Shown: one piece after another, positions 8,164 to 17,541 of the stretch
How the letters are laid out: the number at the start of each line of letters is the position of its first letter
Position numbering within the stretch: the first letter of the stretch is position 1
Source of the DNA: HKCCE3408 sp038530555
GTDB taxonomy: Bacteria; Pseudomonadota; Alphaproteobacteria; Rhodobacterales; Rhodobacteraceae
Reading direction: 5' to 3'
Length of the DNA: 64,000 nt
NCBI GenBank assembly: GCA_038530555.1
Contig: JBCBCN010000012.1
Span: forward strand, 1-64,000
Program-made: the position numbers and the translations under genes
Notes under the pieces: generated by a model
What the model saw: only the letters and a program-made list of their open reading frames with translations
Database searches by the model: none
Told to the model about the DNA's origin: nothing

Positions 8164-9387
8164 TCAGCCGCCGAAATCGTCCAACATGATGTCTTCACGG
8201 TCCACGCCCAGTTCCAACAGCATGTTGATCACCGACTGGTTCATGATCGGGGGACCGCACATATAATATTCGCAATCCTCCGGTGCCGGGTGGTCCTTGA
8301 GATACTCTTCCAGCAGGACATTGTGGATAAAGCCGGTAAAGCCCTTCCAGTCGTCTTCCGGCATCGCGTCGCTTAACGCCACGTGCCACTCGAAATTGTC
8401 GAACTGTTCGTCAAGCTCATCGAAATCCTCGACGAAGAACATCTCCCGCTTGGAGCGCGCGCCGTACCAGAAGCTGATCTTGCGGTCGCGATTCTCCAGG
8501 CGCTTGAGCTGGTCGAAGATATGGCTACGCATGGGCGCCATGCCCGCACCACCGCCGATAAAGACCATCTCTTTTTGCGTGTCGCGGGCGAAGAACTCGC
8601 CGAACGGACCCGAGATCGTGACCTTATCGCCCGGCTTGAGGTTGAAGATGAACGACGACATCTTGCCCGGCGGGATCCCTTCCGAGCCCGGCGGCGGGGA
8701 CGCCACGCGGACATTGAGCATGATCATGCCCTTCTCCAGCGGGTAGTTCGCCATCGAATAGGCCCGCTCAATCGGCTCATCGACCTTGGAGGTGTATTGC
8801 CAGAGATTGAACTTGTCCCAATCCTCCCGGTACTCCTCCTCCACCTCGAAGTCCTTGTAGTGGACCGTGTGGGCCGGGGCCTCGATCTGGATATAGCCGC
8901 CTGCGCGGAAATTGACGTCCTCACCCTCTGGCAGCTTGAGCACCAGCGCCTTGATGAAGGTCGCCACATTCTCGTTGCTCTCGACGGTGCATTCCCACTT
9001 TTTGACGCCAAAGACCTCTTCGGGGACCTCGACCTCCATGTCCTGCTTGACCGCCACCTGACAGCTCAATCGGTCACCGCCCGCAGCCTCGCGCTTGGTG
9101 ATGTGGCCCTCTTCGGTGGGCAGGATCGAGCCGCCACCGGAATGGATCTTGACCCGGCATTGCGCGCAGGTACCACCGCCGCCACAGGCCGAGGGCACGA
9201 ACAGCTTTTGCTCGGCCAGGGTCTGAAGCAGTTTACCGCCCGCGGGCACCGAGATCGTCTTTTCGCCATTGATGGTGATGTTCACGTTGCCCGATGAGAC
9301 CAGCTTGGAGCGGGCGCTCAGGATGATGCCCACCAGGATCAGAACGATCACGGTAAACAGGACAACGCCAAGACCGAAGGTTTCCAT
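8164..9387 (-). CDS. nqrF: Na+-translocating NADH:quinone reductase subunit F
   Basis: This 407-residue subunit takes electrons from NADH. It has one N-terminal membrane helix (about residues 7-24), a plant-type [2Fe-2S] ferredoxin domain with Cys68, Cys74, Cys77 and Cys109 (ACGGGGTCAQC and LSCQ), an FAD domain with RAYSMANYP, and an NADH domain with GGGAGMAPMRS and CGPP. Length and order match the family. It is the last gene of nqrABCDEF, 15 bp after nqrE, and is followed by the terminator at 8109-8135. Confidence 0.97.
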   Translation of the reverse strand: METFGLGVVLFTVIVLILVGIILSARSKLVSSGNVNITINGEKTISVPAGGKLLQTLAEQKLFVPSACGGGGTCAQCRVKIHSGGGSILPTEEGHITKREAAGGDRLSCQVAVKQDMEVEVPEEVFGVKKWECTVESNENVATFIKALVLKLPEGEDVNFRAGGYIQIEAPAHTVHYKDFEVEEEYREDWDKFNLWQYTSKVDEPIERAYSMANYPLEKGMIMLNVRVASPPPGSEGIPPGKMSSFIFNLKPGDKVTISGPFGEFFARDTQKEMVFIGGGAGMAPMRSHIFDQLKRLENRDRKISFWYGARSKREMFFVEDFDELDEQFDNFEWHVALSDAMPEDDWKGFTGFIHNVLLEEYLKDHPAPEDCEYYMCGPPIMNQSVINMLLELGVDREDIMLDDFGG

Positions 9388-9402
9388 ATCGATTGGCCCT
9401 TT

Positions 9403-10011
9403 CTACAGTCGTACGCCGCTGAAAGACATGAAGGCCATCGCCATCAGTCCAGCAGTGATAAAGGTGATACCTAGGCCCTGGAGACCATCGGGAATGTCAG
9501 AATATTTAAGCTTCTCGCGCACCCCAGCCATCGCCGTAATCGCCAGCGCCCAGCCAAAGCCCGAAGACAGGCCGTAGGTGACGCTTTCCGAGAAATTGTA
9601 AGCCCGCTCCACCATAAACAGCGAGCCACCCAGAATGGCGCAGTTCACCGTGATCAGCGGCAGGAATACGCCCAGCGCGTTGTAGAGCGGCGGAAAGTAC
9701 TTATCGAGGACCATCTCCAGGATCTGCACCAAGGCCGCGATCACCCCGATATAGGAGATCAGGCCGAGGAAGGTTAGATCGACATCCGGGAACCCGGCCC
9801 AAGCCAGGGCGCCGGGCGCCAGAAGGTAGTTCAGGATCAGGTTGTTGGCGGGCACCGTGATGGACTGCACGATCATCACCGAAATACCAAGGCCAATGGC
9901 GGTCGCGATCTTTTTGGAAACGGCGATGAAGGTACACATCCCCAGAAAGAAGGCCAGCGCCAGGTTTTCCACGAAGATCGCGGTGACAGCGAGGGAGATA
10001 AGCTGGTCCAT
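9403..10011 (-). CDS. nqrE: Na+-NQR subunit E
   Basis: A 202-residue membrane protein with six hydrophobic helices, inverted in topology relative to NqrD. Cys26 (FFLGMC) and Cys124 (ITVNC) correspond to the conserved cysteines that hold the intramembrane iron centre together with two from NqrD. One base separates it from nqrD. Confidence 0.97.
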   Translation of the reverse strand: MDQLISLAVTAIFVENLALAFFLGMCTFIAVSKKIATAIGLGISVMIVQSITVPANNLILNYLLAPGALAWAGFPDVDLTFLGLISYIGVIAALVQILEMVLDKYFPPLYNALGVFLPLITVNCAILGGSLFMVERAYNFSESVTYGLSSGFGWALAITAMAGVREKLKYSDIPDGLQGLGITFITAGLMAMAFMSFSGVRL

Positions 10012-10012
10012 A

Positions 10013-10666
10013 TCAGTGCGCCTCGACCGCTTGGATCTTGTACTCGCGCTCTTCGACCTGGTCAGGCTTCCAAGCGCGGAAGGCCCAGATGATCAGACCG
10101 ATTACGAAGAAGGCCGAGGGCGGCAGCAGGAGCAGGCCGTTGGGCACGTACCAGCCCCCATTATTGACCGTCTCCAGGATGGTCATACCGAACAAGCTGC
10201 CCGAGCCGAACAGCTCCCGGATGAAGCCCACCAAAAGCAGAATCAAGCCGTAGCCCAAACCGTTGCCGATCCCGTCCAGAAAGCTATCGACGGGCGGATT
10301 TTTCATCGCAAACGCCTCGGCCCGGCCCATCACGATACAATTGGTGATGATCAGGCCCACAAAGACCGACAGCGTCTTGGAGATCTCGAAGGCATAGGCC
10401 TTGAGGATCTGGTCGACCAGGATCACCAGGCTTGCGATGATCACCATCTGCACGATGATCCGGATCGAGCCCGGAATGTGGTTGCGCAGGATCGAAATGA
10501 ACATCGAGCTGAACGCCGTCACCGCCGTCACCGCAAGCGCCATCACAAAGGCCACCTGCAACGATGATGTCACCGCCAAGGCCGAGCAAATCCCCAAGAC
10601 CTGGAGCGTGATCGGATTGTTGTCGACCATCGGATCGATCAGCATGTCTCGTTTGGTCTGGGCCAT
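10013..10666 (-). CDS. nqrD: Na+-NQR subunit D
   Basis: A 217-residue membrane protein of six helices. Cys27 (LGICSAL) and Cys110 (IITNCIV) supply the other half of the intramembrane iron centre. Its ATG overlaps the nqrC stop by one base (TGATG), so translation is probably coupled. Confidence 0.97.
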   Translation of the reverse strand: MAQTKRDMLIDPMVDNNPITLQVLGICSALAVTSSLQVAFVMALAVTAVTAFSSMFISILRNHIPGSIRIIVQMVIIASLVILVDQILKAYAFEISKTLSVFVGLIITNCIVMGRAEAFAMKNPPVDSFLDGIGNGLGYGLILLLVGFIRELFGSGSLFGMTILETVNNGGWYVPNGLLLLPPSAFFVIGLIIWAFRAWKPDQVEEREYKIQAVEAH

Positions 10667-11535
10667 CAGATCTCTCCGTTTGCCAGATTGGTGAGGAACG
10701 GCGCATAGCCCTCCTCGCCCAGCCAGAAGCGCACGAGGTTGTCGACCCCGCGCGAGGTCAAGGTGGCCCCGCTGAGCGAGTCCACATGATATTCTGCGCC
10801 CGCAGCAGGCGGCACGCGGGCCACCGTGATTTGCATTGTGCCGGTTTCATCGGAGATCTGCTTGCCGTTCCACTGCGCCCTCCAGCGCGGATTGTCGACC
10901 TCGGCGCCCAGGCCGGGGGTCTCGGCATGCTGGTAGAATTGCAGCCCGAAGATGTCGTTGCCATTCTCTTCGATCGCGACAAAGCCGTAAAGCGTCGACC
11001 ACAGGCCATAGCCATGGATCGGCAGGATCACCCGGTCTATATCCCCGGCCTCGTCGCGCAGCAGATAGACGGTCATGAAGCGTGACTGCCGGATGATCGA
11101 CGCGGGGTCGTCTTCCAAAGCGATCGACAATTCCGGGTCTTCGGCGGCGGCGCGATCGTCGAAAGTCGCGGGGTCGAACTGATCGTCGGCGAAGAACCCG
11201 CTGTCGAGCTCCAAAACATGGGGCTCGAATGCGGCAAAAGCCTCCTGGATCGGCACGTCGGGGTCATAGACGCCCGAGACCTGCAGGATGTTGATCTGCT
11301 TGTCGCGTAGGGCGTTCTCGGCCTGGGTCGGCCGCAGGGCCACGGCGGCCGACGACACGACCATCGATGCAACGATGCACAGCGACACGGCGGTGAAAAT
11401 GGTCTTGGGCACGCTGTCTGGGGGCAGCGCCAGAAAGCGCCCGATCAGGCCCTTCGGCTTGGCCGCCACCGCGTCGCTGCCCTCGGGCGCGTCAGGGTTA
11501 CTCTGCGGCAACTCTGGTGTCTTCTCGTCCGGCAT
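10666..11535 (-). CDS. nqrC: Na+-NQR subunit C, covalent FMN protein
   Basis: A 289-residue subunit with one N-terminal helix (around residues 45-68) and a periplasmic FMN domain. The motif DSLSGATLT places the covalently flavinylated residue at Thr258, the target of ApbE. The ATG at 11535 has GAGG at a good distance; a further upstream ATG (11583) would extend the overlap with nqrB from 38 to 86 bp. The N-terminal 40 residues are proline- and acid-rich and longer than in Vibrio. Confidence 0.95.
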   Translation of the reverse strand: MPDEKTPELPQSNPDAPEGSDAVAAKPKGLIGRFLALPPDSVPKTIFTAVSLCIVASMVVSSAAVALRPTQAENALRDKQINILQVSGVYDPDVPIQEAFAAFEPHVLELDSGFFADDQFDPATFDDRAAAEDPELSIALEDDPASIIRQSRFMTVYLLRDEAGDIDRVILPIHGYGLWSTLYGFVAIEENGNDIFGLQFYQHAETPGLGAEVDNPRWRAQWNGKQISDETGTMQITVARVPPAAGAEYHVDSLSGATLTSRGVDNLVRFWLGEEGYAPFLTNLANGEI

Positions 11536-12727
11536 AGCGCCTCGCTCTGCGTTTGATGTTTGCCTGTACGACGAAGTAGTCAATCAGCGGCGCGAACACG
11601 TTTCCAAACAATATCGCGAGCATCATGCCTTCGGGGAAGGCGGGGTTAATGACGCGGATCATCACGACCATAAAGCCGATCAGCGCGCCGTATATGTAGC
11701 GGCCCAGATTGGTGTGGCTGGCCGAGACAGGCTCGGTCACCATGAAGACCATGCCGAATGCATAGCCGCCGACCACCAGGTGCCAGTACCAGGGCATGGC
11801 GAACATCGGATTGCTCTCCGAGCCGATCAAGTTGAGCAGTGACGAGAAAGCAATCATCCCCGCCATGCAGCCTACGACCAGGCGCCAATTGGCGATCCGC
11901 GTGGCCAAAAGGAAGGCCAGACCCAGCAAACAAGCCAGCGTCGAGGTCTCCCCCATGGAGCCCTGCACCGTGCCGATAAAGCTCTGCATCCAGCTCATGC
12001 TGTTCGCGGCGAGCTGCTCATAGCCGTCCGAGGCCGCGACCGACAGCGCGGTCGCGCCAGAGAAGCCGTCAACGGGGGTCCAGATCGTGTCACCCGACAT
12101 ATAGGCCGGATACGCGAAATAAAGGAACGCGCGGCCGGTCAGCGCGGGGTTGAGGAAGTTCTTACCCGTGCCGCCGAACACCTCTTTGCCGATCACCACA
12201 CCGAAGGCGATACCGAGGCCCACCTGCCATAACGGCACCGAGGCCGGCAGGATCAGCGCGTAGAGCATCGAGGTAACGAGGAAGCCCTCATTGACCTCAT
12301 GGCCGCGCACAGTCGCGAAAATGACCTCGCAGATGCCACCCACCACAAGCGTGGTGACGTAAATCGGGATGAAATACATCGCCCCGTGGATCATATTCGC
12401 CAGGATATTGTTGGCGTTGAAACCGACGCCCACGAAATCCAGGATCCAGGCGCGCCAGCCCGACGGGCCGTGCATCTCGATCGCGGTGTTGACCTGCAAT
12501 CCGGTGTTGTACATGCCAAACAGGATGCACGGGATCGTCGCGATCACGACATATGTCATGATCCGCTTCATATCGATATACGACCGCGCATGGGGCGCGG
12601 CGGTCGTTACTGTCTTGGGGGTGTAGAGGAAGCTCTCGACCATTTCGTAGATCGGGAAATACTTCTCGTACTTGCCCCCTTTCTCGAAATGCGGCTCGAT
12701 CCGATCGAAAAAGGCGCGTGCACCCAT
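11498..12727 (-). CDS. nqrB: Na+-NQR subunit B, covalent FMN and riboflavin subunit
   Basis: A 409-residue polytopic membrane subunit that carries the Na+ pathway. The motif DGFSGATALS marks Thr226 as the covalent FMN site, equivalent to Thr236 of Vibrio NqrB. FGGTGKNFLNPALTGRAFLYFAYP and HEVNEG segments are strongly conserved. It starts three bases after the nqrA stop. Confidence 0.97.
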   Translation of the reverse strand: MGARAFFDRIEPHFEKGGKYEKYFPIYEMVESFLYTPKTVTTAAPHARSYIDMKRIMTYVVIATIPCILFGMYNTGLQVNTAIEMHGPSGWRAWILDFVGVGFNANNILANMIHGAMYFIPIYVTTLVVGGICEVIFATVRGHEVNEGFLVTSMLYALILPASVPLWQVGLGIAFGVVIGKEVFGGTGKNFLNPALTGRAFLYFAYPAYMSGDTIWTPVDGFSGATALSVAASDGYEQLAANSMSWMQSFIGTVQGSMGETSTLACLLGLAFLLATRIANWRLVVGCMAGMIAFSSLLNLIGSESNPMFAMPWYWHLVVGGYAFGMVFMVTEPVSASHTNLGRYIYGALIGFMVVMIRVINPAFPEGMMLAILFGNVFAPLIDYFVVQANIKRRARRYAGREDTRVAAE

Positions 12728-12730
12728 GTC

Positions 12731-14068
12731 TCAGCCTTCCTTCTCGATTTTGCTGAGGCAATCCCTCAGCGCCATCCCGTATTCATATTTGGCCGGGCAG
12801 GCGAAGCCCACGAGGCCGAGATCTTCTTCGTCAAGCTCCAGCGCGCCAAGCTGCTGGGCAGTGTCGGTGTCCATCACCAAAAGCGCACGCAAAAGCTGCG
12901 TGGGCAGGTAATCCTGCGGCATCAGATTTTCGAACGTGCCGATCGGCACCATCGCGCGGCGACCTCCGTTCAAATTAGACGTCAGCGCATAGAGCTTTTT
13001 CGACATCGCTGAGCCCAAAACCGGCTGCACCGCGAACTTGCTCGCCATTGGGCGGATCCAACCCATCGGGATCTGCTTGCGATCTTCTTCGATCACTGTG
13101 ATTTGGCGTGCATAGCGGCCCAGGTAGTTGCTCGCCCCCTCGCCCATGCGACCCGACAAGAGCGAGCCGGAAATGACCCTGGGTGGCACCTCTTGCGTGA
13201 TCTCTGCGCGCACCAGATCGCCCATGGAGGCGCCCGCAACTGTGCGGATTAGGCGCGGCTTCATCACCAGCGGCCCGGAAAGCGCAATCACCCGCTCCGG
13301 GTCATGATGACCCGTCTCCAGCAAGCGCCCGATGGCGATGACATCTTGATACCAGATCGTCCATACCGGCTTTTCCGCCTGGGGCGGGTGCAGGAAATGA
13401 ATATGCGTGCCGGGCAGGCCCGCCGGATGGGGCCCGGAAAATGCGGCCGCCTCGACGCCTTCCACACCCTCGGGCATCTGCGCATCGCTGGCATGGCACA
13501 GATAGGTCTTGCCATTGGTCAACCTTGCGACCGCTTCAAGTCCGCGGGCAAACGCGTCAGACCGTTCGGCAATAATCACCGCCGGATCACCCGACAGTGG
13601 CTCGGTATCCATCGCGGTGACGAAAATCGCCTCGGGCATCGTGCCGGGCAGCGGCACATGGCTGTAGGGGCGCGTGCGAAACGAGGTCCAAAGGCCCGCT
13701 GCGCAAAGCTTTTCCGTCAGACCCTCGGCCGTGTCGGCATCGCCAACCTCGCTGAAATCAACCGGGGGCTCGGCCCCGTCATTGACTTCGATCTCGATGC
13801 TGATGAGTTTTCGCCGCGCGCCGCGATTGACCGCCTTGACCGTGCCCGCGGCGGGCGAGACGATCAGAACGTCGGGCGTATCTTTATGGGCCATCAGCGG
13901 GCTGCCGATTGCAACAGCCTCCCCCTCTTCCACCAAGATCCGTGGCTTCAAACCGATGTAATCTTCGCCCAACACCGCGACAGTACGCGAGGACGGCGCG
14001 TCCGAAATGGCCTGTTCAGGTGCGCCTTCAACGGGGAGGTTGAGGCCTTTTTTAAGTTCTATCAGCAC
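12731..14068 (-). CDS. nqrA: Na+-NQR subunit A
   Basis: This 445-residue peripheral subunit begins, by family alignment, at a GTG (14068) giving VLIELKKGLNLP, preceded by AGGT. The open frame continues to an ATG at 14305, but that would add 79 residues absent from the family and would overlap apbE. Conserved stretches include RTRPYSHVP, SGPHPAGLPGTHIHFL and the C-terminal LGALELDEEDL. It is the first gene of the operon. The frame upstream of the chosen start is probably the promoter region. Confidence 0.95.
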   Translation of the reverse strand: MLIELKKGLNLPVEGAPEQAISDAPSSRTVAVLGEDYIGLKPRILVEEGEAVAIGSPLMAHKDTPDVLIVSPAAGTVKAVNRGARRKLISIEIEVNDGAEPPVDFSEVGDADTAEGLTEKLCAAGLWTSFRTRPYSHVPLPGTMPEAIFVTAMDTEPLSGDPAVIIAERSDAFARGLEAVARLTNGKTYLCHASDAQMPEGVEGVEAAAFSGPHPAGLPGTHIHFLHPPQAEKPVWTIWYQDVIAIGRLLETGHHDPERVIALSGPLVMKPRLIRTVAGASMGDLVRAEITQEVPPRVISGSLLSGRMGEGASNYLGRYARQITVIEEDRKQIPMGWIRPMASKFAVQPVLGSAMSKKLYALTSNLNGGRRAMVPIGTFENLMPQDYLPTQLLRALLVMDTDTAQQLGALELDEEDLGLVGFACPAKYEYGMALRDCLSKIEKEG

Positions 14069-14296
14069 GTTGCTACCTATCGCGTCGGTCGCTTGCAGAA
14101 TCGCTTGAGGCCCCACCGCCTTTGGCGCTTGCGGCCAAACGCCGGAAATTGCGCTCTTTTCTTGCGGTCCAACACTCGATTTGACGGCTCTTTCGGTGAC
14201 TTCGATCTTTGGCGCGACTATTTCACATGAAGGGGGTTTTGGCACTGCGGCAATTTTTCGACTCCGCCCGCCGCTGAGCGTGCTACATCCCCTCGC
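14069..14296. promoter_or_regulatory. Divergent promoter region of nqrA and apbE-nqrM
   Basis: These 228 bp separate the GTG of nqrA from the ATG of apbE on opposite strands. Both units serve the same enzyme, so a shared control region is likely. I cannot pick out confident -35/-10 boxes. Confidence 0.5.
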
Positions 14297-15322
14297 ATGC
14301 GTCACGTATTGTTGTTGATCACAATTATCAGTCTGACCGGTTGTCGCAGTGCCCCAGAGGTCCTGCGTCTGAACGGTGAGACGATGGGCACGACCTACTC
14401 CGTGACAGCGATCGATCCGACCGGTGAGCTAGAGTTGAGCGCTGTGCAAGGGGCCGTCGACGAGACCTTGGCCCGGGTCAATGCGCAGATGTCGAATTGG
14501 GATCCCAATTCCGAAATTTCGCGCTTTAATGCGGCGCAAACGACCGAGCCTATCGAGATCTCGCCTGAGCTCTATGAAGTGATCGAGCTTGCCCAAGAGG
14601 TCCATATGTTCAGCGACGGACAGTTTGATCTTACGCTCGGGCCGTTGATCGAGCTTTGGGGCTTTGGCGAACGCACCGCAGAGAGCCCGGTGCCGTCCGC
14701 TGAAGCCATTGAGGCCGCGCTCGCGATCACGGGCCAGTCCGACACGCTGACGCTTGAGGCCGCCCCGGCGCGCCTGACCAAGGCGTTTCCTGAAACGACC
14801 GTCTATCTGGCCGCGATTGCGAAGGGCTACGGTGTTGACGCGGTCGCCGCGACGCTGGCGGGGTTGGGCGTCGAGAATTATTTGGTCGAAATCGGCGGCG
14901 ACTTGATCACCGCCGGGACCAATCCCGACGGACGGCCTTGGCGGATCGGCATCGAGCGACCGGAACTGGCCAGCCAACGCATTGAGCAATTGGTCGATAT
15001 CAGCGGCCTGGCGATGGCCACGTCCGGGGATTACCGGAACTTTTTCGAAGAGGACGGTGTGCGCTACAGCCACATCATCGACGCCCAGACCGGGCGACCG
15101 ATCACTCACAGCACCGCGTCGGTTACGGTGCTCGCGGGTGACGCGATGAGCGCTGACGCTTGGGCAACAGCCCTTTTGGTCCTCGGGGCCGAACGGGGCA
15201 TGGCGCTATCACTTCGGCTTGATCTGGCGGTTTATTTTATCGAACGGGATACCACATCAGAGGAGTTGGCGTTTATAACCCGCGCCAGCCCCGCATTCGA
15301 AGCGCTCGAAGTCGCGCAATAG
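14297..15322 (+). CDS. apbE: FAD:protein FMN transferase, lipoprotein
   Basis: A 341-residue periplasmic enzyme that moves FMN from FAD onto the threonine of DxxSGAT motifs, here most likely Thr226 of NqrB and Thr258 of NqrC. The N-terminus has a lipoprotein signal with lipobox LTGC (Cys16). Family signatures present are GETMGTTYS, the DGQFDLTLGPLIELWGFG block, the nucleotide-binding YLVEIGGDL and the metal-site HIIDAQTGRPI with MSADAWATALLVLG. It is divergent from nqrA and 12 bp before nqrM. Confidence 0.95.
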   Translation: MRHVLLLITIISLTGCRSAPEVLRLNGETMGTTYSVTAIDPTGELELSAVQGAVDETLARVNAQMSNWDPNSEISRFNAAQTTEPIEISPELYEVIELAQEVHMFSDGQFDLTLGPLIELWGFGERTAESPVPSAEAIEAALAITGQSDTLTLEAAPARLTKAFPETTVYLAAIAKGYGVDAVAATLAGLGVENYLVEIGGDLITAGTNPDGRPWRIGIERPELASQRIEQLVDISGLAMATSGDYRNFFEEDGVRYSHIIDAQTGRPITHSTASVTVLAGDAMSADAWATALLVLGAERGMALSLRLDLAVYFIERDTTSEELAFITRASPAFEALEVAQ

Positions 15323-15334
15323 AAAGGACGCCAG

Positions 15335-15583
15335 GTGGAAACCTTCATCCTAGCCTTCATCCTGCTCCTACTTGTCATCCTCGGCATGTCGCTGGGCGTG
15401 CTATTTATGGGCAAGACGATCAAGGGAAGTTGCGGCGGCCTTAACGCGATCTCGGACGCCGACAAATGCATGGTCTGCGCCAAGGATATCGACCCCGACA
15501 GCCCCCTGCGCGAACGCCTGGGCGCCTGCCCCCGCGCCAAACAAATGGCCGAGCGCATGGGCCTGGACCCCGAAGAGGTCTGA
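15335..15583 (+). CDS. nqrM: Na+-NQR maturation factor NqrM
   Basis: An 82-residue protein (GTG start after AAAGGA) with one N-terminal membrane helix (residues 4-25) and four cysteines: Cys33 (GSCGGL), Cys45 and Cys48 (DKCMVC) and Cys65 (GACPRA). This cysteine pattern is that of the DUF539/NqrM family, needed to deliver iron to the centre held by NqrD and NqrE. Its position right after apbE fits. Confidence 0.93.
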   Translation: METFILAFILLLLVILGMSLGVLFMGKTIKGSCGGLNAISDADKCMVCAKDIDPDSPLRERLGACPRAKQMAERMGLDPEEV

Positions 15584-15584
15584 G

Positions 15585-15648
15585 CCACGCCTGCGAGCCG
15601 CGCGCTTGCTAGGCGGTGGTTTTTTGAGTATTTTTGAAAAAGTGAAGG
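15585..15648 (+). terminator. Terminator of apbE-nqrM followed by a GAGTATTTTTG element
   Basis: Arms CCACGCC (15585-15591) and GGCGGTGG (15612-15619, one bulge) are followed by six T (15620-15625). Immediately after comes the motif GAGTATTTTTGAAAAAG and GAAGG (15626-15648), which recurs at 48228-48250 and inverted at 48423-48445. Confidence 0.6.
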
Positions 15649-15653
15649 GGCGG

Positions 15654-16775
15654 TTAACGCTCCTTTAACAGCGTTTCCGCCTCAGCCGGGCTGAGCGGCG
15701 CGGGCCGCTCGCAGCGCGTCTCAATGCTCTGCAGCGCGCCGGTCTCCCCGGCCCTCAAGATCGACGTCATCACTTCTACGACATGCAGCGCAAAACGCCC
15801 GTCGCAGCGCGCGTGGCGTCCTTCTGCCAGGGCCTGGGCCATCTCGGCCAGTCCTGCGCCCCGATAGTTGGCGTGGCGTCCGTCATTGGCGCGGGAGAAC
15901 GGGTGGTGCCAATCGAGCGCTGGATTGACGAAGCTCTCGCCTTGGGTCAGGCGCAGCTCACCGCCAAAGAAATTCGGATCGGGCACGTGCAGGGTTCCTG
16001 TCGCACCATAAAGCTCCATCGGCGCATGGCCGTGCTGTTGCACGTCCCAGGACGCGGCAAAGATGATCTGCGCGCCGCTTTCAAAAACCAAAATCGCATG
16101 GATCGTCGTCGGTGTTTCCACCTCGATCACATCGCCCGCGCGTGGCTCGGACGTGATCGTGCGCGTCGGGCTCGCGCTGGAGCTGACCGCCACGACCTGG
16201 GCCACAGGGCCCAAAAGCTGCACGAGATTGGCAATGTAATAGGGCCCGAGATCGAGGATCGGGCCGCCGCCCGGCTTGAAGAAAAAGTCCGGATTGGGGT
16301 GCCACATCTCCATCCCGGGGCTCTGCACGAAGGCCGTCCCCGAGTTGATCCGGCCCACAGCGCCCTCGTCGATCAGCCGCCGCGCCATCTGATGGGCGCC
16401 ACCAAGAAATGTGTCCGGCGCTGAGCCGATGCGCAAGCCCCGCTCCTCGGCAAAACCGGCCAGAGCGCGGCCTTCCTCCAGGCTCAGGACATAAGGCTTT
16501 TCGGAATAGAGATGCTTGCCCGCCTTCAGCACCCGTTCGGCCACGGCGAAATGCGCGGCGGGAACGGTGAGGTTCAAGATCAGGTCAATCTCGGGCGACG
16601 CCAACAGCGCGTCGACCTCCATGGCCGCGATGCCAAACTCCGCCGCTCGGGCGCGGGCAGCCTCGGAGTTGAGGTCGGCGCAGGCCGTGATCTCGAAATG
16701 CGCGAATTCTGGTGCAAGACGCAGATAGGCCGCTGAGATATTGCCGCAGCCGATGATGCCGACGCGCAGGCTCAT
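15654..16775 (-). CDS. Gfo/Idh/MocA family NAD(P)-dependent oxidoreductase
   Basis: A 373-residue dehydrogenase of the sugar/cyclitol type. The N-terminal Rossmann fold begins VGIIGCGNIS, and the family signature EKPYVLSLEEGRAL (the catalytic Lys of the EKP motif near residue 95) is present. The C-terminal half is the alpha/beta sheet domain that binds substrate. The start overlaps the upstream isomerase stop by four bases. With gnd and the isomerase in the same operon, it probably acts on a sugar or sugar acid; the substrate is not deducible. Confidence 0.88.
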   Translation of the reverse strand: MSLRVGIIGCGNISAAYLRLAPEFAHFEITACADLNSEAARARAAEFGIAAMEVDALLASPEIDLILNLTVPAAHFAVAERVLKAGKHLYSEKPYVLSLEEGRALAGFAEERGLRIGSAPDTFLGGAHQMARRLIDEGAVGRINSGTAFVQSPGMEMWHPNPDFFFKPGGGPILDLGPYYIANLVQLLGPVAQVVAVSSSASPTRTITSEPRAGDVIEVETPTTIHAILVFESGAQIIFAASWDVQQHGHAPMELYGATGTLHVPDPNFFGGELRLTQGESFVNPALDWHHPFSRANDGRHANYRGAGLAEMAQALAEGRHARCDGRFALHVVEVMTSILRAGETGALQSIETRCERPAPLSPAEAETLLKER

Positions 16776-17530
16776 GCCGCGCCCTCCGCCAGGGCCTCGA
16801 ACCCTGCGATGGAACGACGCGCGAAGCGTTCGGGATCGGACGGGTTGTCATGCTCCAGGACCAAAAGCTCCACCTGAGCGGCGCGCAAGGCGCCGAGCAG
16901 CGTGGCCCAGTCCATCACCCCCTGTCCCAGATCGGCCCAGCCGTCCTCATCCACCGCCTCCCCCGGCGCGGCAATGTCTTTGACATGGGCACCGGTGATC
17001 CGCAGCGCATGGGCCTCGATCCAGGCCAGCGGGTCAGCCCCGGCGCGGTGGATCCAGGCCAGATCGGCCTGCCATTCCAAATCCGGCGCCTCGTCCAGGA
17101 TGACCTGCATCGGCACGCTTCCATCAGCTAGGGGCGCGAATTCGAAATCGTGGTTGTGCCAGCCGAAGCGCAGACCGCGATCATGTACGCGCTGACCTAT
17201 CATCGCCAGCCGCTCGGCAAATCGCGCCCAGCCTGCGCGGTCCGCTGGCCGCTCGGCTTCGTCCAGGTAGGGCGCGTAAAGCTGACCGATGCCCAGGGTC
17301 TCGGCAAGGTCCACCACCCGGTTTAGATCGCTTTCGAACTCCGGCAGAAGCACGTGCCCCGATGTCATCCTGAGGCCCGCCTGATCAAGCGCGGCCCGCG
17401 TGGCTTTGGGGTCTTCGTAAAGCCCACCAAAACCCTCGACCTGGTCATAGCCAAGCTCACCCAGAAGGCTCAGAAATTCGGCCAGATCGGGAAAGGCTCG
17501 CGCGGAATAAAGCTGAAAAGACAATCCCAT
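16772..17530 (-). CDS. Sugar phosphate isomerase/epimerase-like TIM barrel
   Basis: A 252-residue xylose-isomerase-like TIM-barrel protein beginning MGLSFQLYSARAF. Metal-site residues typical of the family are visible: a His in FGWHNHDFEF, an Asp in LAWIHRAGADP, and HVKD in GAHVKDIA with a final Glu in LVLEHDN. The ATG at 17530 has GGAA upstream; an earlier ATG (17554) would overlap gnd. The gene lies 11 bp after gnd. It may isomerise or epimerise a sugar or inositol-type compound; the exact reaction is unknown. Confidence 0.82.
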   Translation of the reverse strand: MGLSFQLYSARAFPDLAEFLSLLGELGYDQVEGFGGLYEDPKATRAALDQAGLRMTSGHVLLPEFESDLNRVVDLAETLGIGQLYAPYLDEAERPADRAGWARFAERLAMIGQRVHDRGLRFGWHNHDFEFAPLADGSVPMQVILDEAPDLEWQADLAWIHRAGADPLAWIEAHALRITGAHVKDIAAPGEAVDEDGWADLGQGVMDWATLLGALRAAQVELLVLEHDNPSDPERFARRSIAGFEALAEGAA

Positions 17531-17541
17531 AGAGTGCGTTC

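Noticed and set aside
14069..14305. N-terminal extension of nqrA by 79 residues
   Set aside because: It would overlap apbE on the other strand and has no counterpart in NqrA proteins; the GTG at 14068 fits.
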